From Antedon mediterranea (Eukaryota; Echinodermata; Crinoidea; Comatulida; Antedonidae), in NCBI RefSeq assembly GCF_964355755.1, contig NC_092671.1, positions 6,769,001 through 6,833,000 on the forward strand: a stretch of 64,000 bases of DNA, read 5' to 3'. Below the pieces are notes generated by a model that did not search any database, was not told the DNA's origin, and was given only the letters and a program-made list of their open reading frames with translations. Shown here piece by piece: positions 59,401 through 64,000 of this stretch (position 1 is its first letter; each line of letters starts with the position of its first letter). The translations under genes were made by a program, and so were the position numbers.

Positions 59401-60312
59401 TTCATCGGTGTTGACTTGTTTGGTCCATTTATAACTCGTGGCGAAGTAAACAAGAGAGCAAGAGGAAAAGCTTATGGAATCATATTCACCTGTTTTGTTA
59501 CTCAAGCCGTATATCTAGACCTCGCCACGGACTACAGCACAACTGGATTTCTACAAGCATTTCGTAGATTTGTGTCCATAAGAGGATACCCCACTGAGAT
59601 ATACAATCAATTAGTTTCTGCTTCGAAGGAGTTAAAAGGGGTAATTGACGGATGGCAGGAGAGTGATCTTCATGATTTCGGCATCACCAAAGGTACTACT
59701 TGGAAGTTTTCAGCCGCGGATTCTCCCTGGCAAAATGGAGTAACAGAGATACTGAACAAAGGTATAAAGAAAGGTATACATCATGCCATTGGTGGACAAG
59801 TTCTTCCATTTAACGAATTACAAACCGTGCTATTTGAGGTAGCCAACTTGGTTAACGAAAGGCCAATTGGGAGACATCCAACCGATCCCGAAGATGGGGC
59901 ATACTTATGTCCAAATACGATTTTATTGGGACGTGCTACAACCAGAGTACCGAGTGGACCATGGAGAGCTACCAATAACATTAGAAACCGTATCGAATTT
60001 GTACAAAGCTTAATAAAGTCTTTCTGGGGTAAATGGAACAGAGATTACTTCCCATCATTAATAGTTAGACAAAAATGGCATCATGAGAAGAGAAATATGC
60101 AGATCGGAGATGTCGTGTTGGTGCAGGATAGCAACACCGCCCGTGGGAAATGGAGGATGGGATTGGGTTCCAGTGTGTATCCAGACATAAACGGAAAAGT
60201 GAGAACGGTGCAAGTTGAATTAAGAAATGAAGATAGAAATGCGAAGCAGACTGTAACTCGTGCAGTGCAACGATTGATCGTTCTAGTGGCAGTAGACGGC
60301 ATTAATGAATAG
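56482..60312 (+). CDS. Gag-protease-integrase polyprotein of the BEL/Pao-type element, RT missing
   Basis: 1276 residues without a stop. Residues 1-460: Gag-like, helical and charged. About 465-510: Cys/His knuckle region (GACFGCLVRGHRIAECKN, then CGVSECSRLHH). About 545-680: retropepsin-like domain with LFDGCATASLV (D-G-C where D-T/S-G is usual) and VDLLVGYEYAGYHP. About 720-740: Cys-rich CNPQCGSCRCGRCPVG, typical of this group before RT. About 760-813: WIAEYPWIKDPAELPNN, the RT entry segment. The frame then passes directly to a pre-integrase region, HAHNRSHCGVQ and CVPCRKRE (zinc binding, about 910-945). The integrase core has GVDLFGP and a final NGVTEILNKG. The stretch EIYNQLVSASKEL lacks the motif with the second catalytic Asp. 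RT and RNase H are absent in frame. Start ATG chosen as first in frame, context ACATGG. Confidence 0.93.
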   Translation: MADPDYKKLRRIAKGRFTRICNSIVAAIDQNKTIEYVHMLNADLKEAWKSVNDRHESVVLQSAKDEEENENWIGQLGKTYDEVREMILRHKTRINEQHIDSEAIDRRHLQEEEVQISAMRAKNVRSIQHDDFQQLCDQIIQLINKNSVEGVKAARADLVKLMEDVKTAHMQYVSMLPNEEAINENLWLQSVRDKYGETSSAVAIFLEHLDKSKTQKTVDEKRKGGIQLEKMRLPTFDGDVRAYPRFKTDFLKFILPETTRDQAAFVLRKSLGEKPLQVVGAVDDDINEIWKRLDERYGDPIKLADAVMHDFESIDSLKDGDDKRFVEFVDIIERGHNDLRKLGMEKEMSNTRVVSDIERRLPPAIRREWSRSLYDEKAVIDRTDRFPALLKFLVREKKSVEYEVSGVRSKPSSRFTINTTNIEERNDAPKSENNKNCLVHDMGQHTTPECRAYIAMNLSDKTQLVRAKGACFGCLVRGHRIAECKNKRQCGVSECSRLHHSSLHDDTVGDNSQPKTTLNHHTGVATSKQTGACLLQLMSIKVGAGHMNVLFDGCATASLVTNKSARAAKLKGQPLKIAITKIGGLTEEIDSFHYIVPLIDKQGSVINISAYGIDQITSNIECIAVQHVVGLFSKVRFEEIKRPTGQVDLLVGYEYAGYHPIRMEAAEHLLLLENRFGKCLGGSHPTLKENTTTLVKTAALIHHVTTCSLDSFIKMAGMGVQCNPQCGSCRCGRCPVGAKEYTLKEERELALIEKNLKFCGSHWIAEYPWIKDPAELPNNRNAALFALKSLENRLKKDPEKAVAYNTKMKNMYKMKKIAGALNVLTANDINEAELLWIIECQKPIMDMLINNEKRFDDQYAKLSPRVQDDGVIVVGARAQRHINFSYNNQEVPLLTANHRFSKLYVTHAHNRSHCGVQSTVSLVRLRYWILNLQRLAKSIRHHCVPCRKREKDMSGQQMGQLPIERLKPSPPWSFIGVDLFGPFITRGEVNKRARGKAYGIIFTCFVTQAVYLDLATDYSTTGFLQAFRRFVSIRGYPTEIYNQLVSASKELKGVIDGWQESDLHDFGITKGTTWKFSAADSPWQNGVTEILNKGIKKGIHHAIGGQVLPFNELQTVLFEVANLVNERPIGRHPTDPEDGAYLCPNTILLGRATTRVPSGPWRATNNIRNRIEFVQSLIKSFWGKWNRDYFPSLIVRQKWHHEKRNMQIGDVVLVQDSNTARGKWRMGLGSSVYPDINGKVRTVQVELRNEDRNAKQTVTRAVQRLIVLVAVDGINE

Positions 60313-60318
60313 TTTGTT

Positions 60319-60331
60319 TCGTGGGGCGGAA
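60319..60331 (+). promoter_or_regulatory. Polypurine tract of the LTR element
   Basis: CGTGGGGCGGAA directly precedes the 3' LTR at 60332. It is the purine-rich primer site for plus-strand synthesis, with two pyrimidine interruptions. Confidence 0.65.
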
Positions 60332-60733
60332 TGTAAAGTTTGACTTTATATCTTGTTTAATGGTTTAGCGCCCTCTCTAGTTCTAGATAATAAGAGTGGG
60401 TCAGAGGTCATGTTGACCATGTGAATCTTTGAATTGGTGATTGATACGCACATCTTATGAGAATTCCCGTGAAATATAACCTTAATGTAGACGTAATAGT
60501 GTAAGTTCTTTGAGTAGTGCATTCACTGTATTGTACTTTGATATTATTATATACTGTAGCTCTAATGAGTTTTTTGTCTAGTTTGCTTTTGGGAGCTTTA
60601 TACAGTGGTCTAGGCCTAGCTTTATGCATGTGTTTATGTAATTTGTTATTGTTGTTGCAGATTTCGAACATCTGATCATTGTTGAATTAAAGTTGTTTGG
60701 AAACGTTAACGTGTGACACGGGTCTTCTTTACA
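60332..60733 (+). repeat. 3' LTR of the BEL/Pao-type element
   Basis: 402 bp, same ends as the 5' copy, followed by GTTAT. The 87-residue antisense open frame occurs identically in both LTRs and is not a gene. Confidence 0.95.
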
Positions 60734-60738
60734 GTTAT

Positions 60739-61894
60739 ACACAACTAAATAACTTGCATACGTAAGTAATTAGGGATATATGCTCCATGGTAACGGAGAG
60801 CTTTGCTATAGCGATGTATTGTGACGTAACGATTGGAAATTCCAGTTTTACGAAAAAGAACGGAACGGCGATTTATTCTGTTTTTATTACCGAAATCATT
60901 TATTATAAAGTAAGTGTTTGGTCTCAAACTAGTTTATATTTAGAGAGGGCGCATTATTAAGAAAATGACGTCATTTTAGGACCATGTGAGGAGAGGTATC
61001 TTGCATTAGAGAGGAGAGGATGTATGATCATAGCTGTGACTTTAATTATAGGATATTGTTTAATTTTTGATATTTACTTGAATTGTGTATGTACTGCAGA
61101 TAGCGGGTGACTTTGCTATTTTCGGTAAGCTGCATTCCGCTACATTTATTGATCAATAACTCATACAGATTTAATGTTATTAGGCCAAGTTCTATTGAGA
61201 CACTGTTCTAAGAAATCCAACCTCCCCATAATTCTCAAACCCCTTGTGTCAATCAAATGACGTCATCGGTTATTTATTAACATAAATCCGCCCATAATTT
61301 TCAACCCCCCCCCCCCCCTCTAGTCTTTATGTGTTAGTCCAGTAAAATATCACCTTCACCTGCATAACGTTAGTAGTCAACGAGATTCTCACCGTAGGTT
61401 CTAAACATTATGTAAAGATCATTTATTGATGTTGCGTCGTTAAAGGAAGGAATCGAATCAAGGGCATTATTACTTGTTTACTATTTATGATGTTTTCCCC
61501 AAAAATAATTACTAGTAGTAGTATGTACATTTTGCGAATTGTAGATGTACCGGCGGTATGAAATTAGAAAAAGCTGTTTACGCGGTCTGTAGCCTAACGA
61601 TATAATAATAATTATATAATAATATAAAATAATTGTTACTTTTTTCTGATAAATCATTATGAATATGTTTAAGTGAGCCTAGATAAGTTTTTTTTTAAAC
61701 AAACATTTTAGATTGTGTAATGTGATGTAGTTTAAAATTTTCAATATTATAAAATGTAACAACTGTATACTGACAGTACCGGTGACATGCAATATTACTA
61801 GCTGATTGACCAGTTGTTTATTTAAAAGAAAAAAAATATTTTCAAAAGAATGAAGTCTACCAACCCGTCAACCTTTAACATCATAAAACGGTTC
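60739..61894. other. Non-coding DNA right of the LTR element
   Basis: AT-rich with a C run near 61304-61318. No gene or element boundary was recognised. Confidence 0.55.
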
Positions 61895-62269
61895 TAGGAC
61901 ACCTACCCCCTAGACAGTTACCCCCGGATGTTTACCACCCGGACAACTACCCCCTTAGGACAACTACCCCCCCGTACAACTACCCCCCGGACAACTACCC
62001 CCCGGACAACTACCCCCTTAGGACAACTACCCCCTTAGGATAACAACCCCCGGACAACTACCCCCGGACAACTACCCCCCGGACAACCACCCCCTTAGGA
62101 CAACTACCCCCTTAGGATAACTACCCCCCGGGTAACTATCCCCGGTCAACTACCCCCGGTCAACAACCCCCGGTCAACTACCCCCCGGTCAACTACCCCC
62201 CTCCCCCATCCAAAAGTAGACAAATATATAGGACCGGTTTCTGTAAAAATGAAATCATCTGTTTTTAAC

Positions 62270-62748
62270 GGTTGTTTCGAAACTAGAGAGACCCGAGACC
62301 AGAGACCTGATACGAGACCCAATACGAAAAGGGAGACCTATATTTGGGTCTCCCTTTTCGTATATTATGGTCTCTCTTTTCGTATAGTGTGGTCTCTCTT
62401 TTCGTATAGTGGGGTCTCCCTTTTCTTATAGTGGGGTCTCCCTTTTCTTATAGTGGGTCTCCCTTTTCGTATATTTGGGTCTCCCATTTTGTATATTTGG
62501 GTTTCCCATTTTGTATATTTGGGTCTCCCTTTCGTATAACTGGATCTCCCTTTCGTATAACTGGGTCTCCCTTTTCGTATATTTAGGTCTCCCTTTTCGT
62601 ATAGTGGGGTCTCCCTTTTCGTATAGTGGGGTCTCCCTTTTCGTATAGTGGGGTCTCCCTTTTCGTACGTGGGTCTCCCTTTTCGTATATTTAGGTCTCC
62701 CTTTTCGTATCTGGTCTCTGGTCTCGGGTCTCTAGTTTCGAAACACCC
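62270..62748. mobile_element. TIR element filled with a minisatellite, 9-bp target duplication
   Basis: GTTTTTAAC at 62261-62269 is repeated at 62749-62757. Ends are GGTTGTTTCGAAACTAGAGA and the near-inverse of GGGTGTTTCGAAACTAGAGA. Subterminal CGAGACCAGAGACC is also inverted. The interior (about 62346-62710) is a tandem array of about 20-22 bp units, GGGTCTCCCTTTTCGTATA with variable T/GTG endings. The 9-bp duplication fits a Mutator-like (MULE) origin. No coding capacity. Confidence 0.88.
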
Positions 62749-62757
62749 GTTTTTAAC

Positions 62758-63424
62758 CGATTATTCTGTTTAACAGCACGCAAGACCCTAGATGTGCTAG
62801 ATTTAAAGTACCGTATTTATTGAAAAAACGGCCTGGGCTGTTTATTGTTTAGGTGGTTTTTAGGTGGACATTTATTGGAAGAAAGTTGTTTATTCAATGG
62901 GAGGGGGTATAATCTAATGGAAATAGACGCCGATTATTCCATATGATGTTTCATGGGAGTGACATGGTCACCGTTTATTTGAGGGGAATTTATTTAAAGA
63001 TCGACGTTTATTCGGTGAGTGAACATTGAGGTCAAATATCAAAAGTGATATTATTCTTCAAGTGTACAAAAATACATATATGACAAATTTGAGACAAAAA
63101 TTAATTCTTTTAAGACCAGTGGTTATCGAAGCATTGTCCTGCCGCAAAAATTATTATTATTATTAGCGAACCCAGTCTTTACAGTAAATACAGGGAGTAC
63201 TATATAATACGTTCGACTATCCTATGATCATGTGTGACAATCTTCAGTTTATACTAGGCTATATTTATGTTCAATCTTTTACTTTTGTTTACAATAATGA
63301 ATAGTAATTCGTCAAAGTAACGAATTAAAATATAGTTATTAATTCCTATTAATTATACACTGTTGCAGAGTCAGGTTGTTGAATGGTCTGAGTGGTTAGG
63401 GTGTTCTAAAGGGATAGTTTTCTG
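62758..63424. other. Spacer between the inner TIR element and the right inverted array
   Basis: Contains a stretch rich in GTTTATT words (ACCGTATTTATTG, GTTTATTGTTTAGG, CGTTTATTCGGTG, about 62810-63025) that looks like a dispersed repeat remnant, and an (ATT)n patch near 63149. No gene. Confidence 0.5.
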
Positions 63425-63660
63425 GGTGGTAATTGTCCGGGGGTAATTGTCCGGGGGGTAATTGTTCCTAGGGGGTAATTGTCCGGGGGGTAGTTGTCCT
63501 AAGGGGGTAGTTGTCCTAAGGGGGTTGTTGTCCTAAGGGGGTAGTTGTCCTAAAGGGGTAGTTGTCCTAAGGGGGTAGTGGTCCAGGTGGTGGTTGTCCG
63601 GGGGGTAGTTGTCCGGGGGTAGTTGTCCGGGGGGTAAATGTCCAGGGGGTGAATATCCGG

Positions 63661-64000
63661 ATACGCATAAAACAATTTAAGAATGACAGATTTTGGATTA
63701 GATATTTTAGCCATTAATCAACCTTAAGAAGTAGGCCTATCTGGTTATATGCTGTGGAAAGAACCCCCACCCAATTTCTGTGATAATCGCATTTAAAACC
63801 AATTTTTTTTGTATTGATAATTGACATAGTGTTGAGAACTGATCGATTATGAAAAAATAATGATGAATATCGATTCAGAACTTCTTTAAACAAAGGGGGG
63901 TCATTCCTTCACATGGGGGTTGGACATTTTAGATAGGCCATGAAAACGAACCCCTCCCTCCAATTTCTATGATATTCTGATTTAAAACCAAATTTTGTTT
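63661..64000. repeat. Two related segments at the window end, about 187 bp apart
   Basis: GAACCCCCACCCAATTTCTG (63762) and GAACCCCTCCCTCCAATTTC (63949) are both followed by TATGAT/TGTGAT, then ATTTAAAACCAA. This suggests the start of a tandem or dispersed repeat cut by the window edge. Confidence 0.65.

Larger units (their letters stand above)
55876..60733 (+). mobile_element. BEL/Pao-type LTR retrotransposon, full-length but RT-deleted
   Basis: 4858 bp flanked by the 5-bp target duplication GTTAT (55871-55875 and 60734-60738). Two 402-bp LTRs begin TG and end CA, and by eye are identical, so insertion is recent. A leader (56278-56481), one long frame (56482-60312) and a purine-rich tract lie between. 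Domain order is Gag-like region, zinc knuckle, aspartic protease, Cys-rich linker, a stub of the RT region, then integrase. Reverse transcriptase and RNase H are missing, so it must depend on another element to move. Endogenous retroelement; described only. Confidence 0.93.
61895..63660. repeat. Pair of inverted minisatellite arrays (foldback arrangement)
   Basis: The left array (about 61895-62209) repeats GGACAACTACCCCC with TTA or C spacers. The right array (about 63425-63660) repeats its inverse, GGGGGTAGTTGTCC. The outermost units diverge in parallel (GGACACCTACCCCC left; GGGGGTGAATATCC right). About 1.2 kb lies between, including the TIR element at 62270-62748. No clear outer target duplication was found. 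Confidence 0.85.

Noticed and set aside
61895-63660. CRISPR-like reading of the regular G/C-rich arrays
   Set aside because: Units are contiguous without unique spacers, in a eukaryotic genome; they are minisatellites.

Overview
The window is AT-rich eukaryotic DNA with intron-split genes, GT-AG splice sites and dense repeats. The gene content (a Notch ligand, LZTFL1, eIF4B, a PAR-like bZIP factor, SMARCB1) points to a ciliated animal. The echinoderm-like repeats and the very frequent palindrome TAGGCCTA in non-coding DNA suggest a marine invertebrate deuterostome, probably an echinoderm. The species itself is inferred. All gene models were assembled by hand from reading frame, splice-site phase and family resemblance.

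Layout. A DSL-type Notch ligand (Jagged/Serrate/Delta class) lies on + from about 3829 to 16391; its signal-peptide exon was not found. It carries about 29 EGF repeats, 26 of them in one 3.07-kb exon. LZTFL1 (19713-24434, -) and eIF4B (25277-34984, +) are head to head across an 840-bp shared promoter interval. A PAR/HLF-like bZIP gene (36722-42006, -) faces eIF4B tail to tail. Its first exon is head to head with an unrecognised four-exon gene for a 93-residue protein (42712-43787, +). SMARCB1/SNF5 (45826-52686, +) is complete in nine coding exons.

From 53359 to the end the window is mostly mobile and repetitive DNA. It holds a 1.9-kb TIR element with a 5-bp target duplication and a young BEL/Pao-type LTR element (55876-60733) with apparently identical LTRs. 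The latter has one long open frame that lacks reverse transcriptase and an integrase catalytic Asp. A pair of inverted GGACAACTACCCCC minisatellites follows, and between them sits a TIR-bounded element (9-bp target duplication) filled with a second minisatellite. Introns elsewhere hold hAT-like elements with 8-bp duplications, a tRNA-derived SINE family, a recurrent MITE family (ends GGTTCCCACTAG...), a possible Penelope-type relic with a degenerate hammerhead core, and a 22-bp minisatellite with four-unit higher-order structure.

The host genes are ordinary, unrelated housekeeping or developmental genes linked by position; no operon-like system is seen. The most unusual items are the EGF-expanded ligand, the chain of symmetric phase-1 exons in eIF4B, the RT-less but open BEL/Pao frame, and the minisatellite-filled TIR element.
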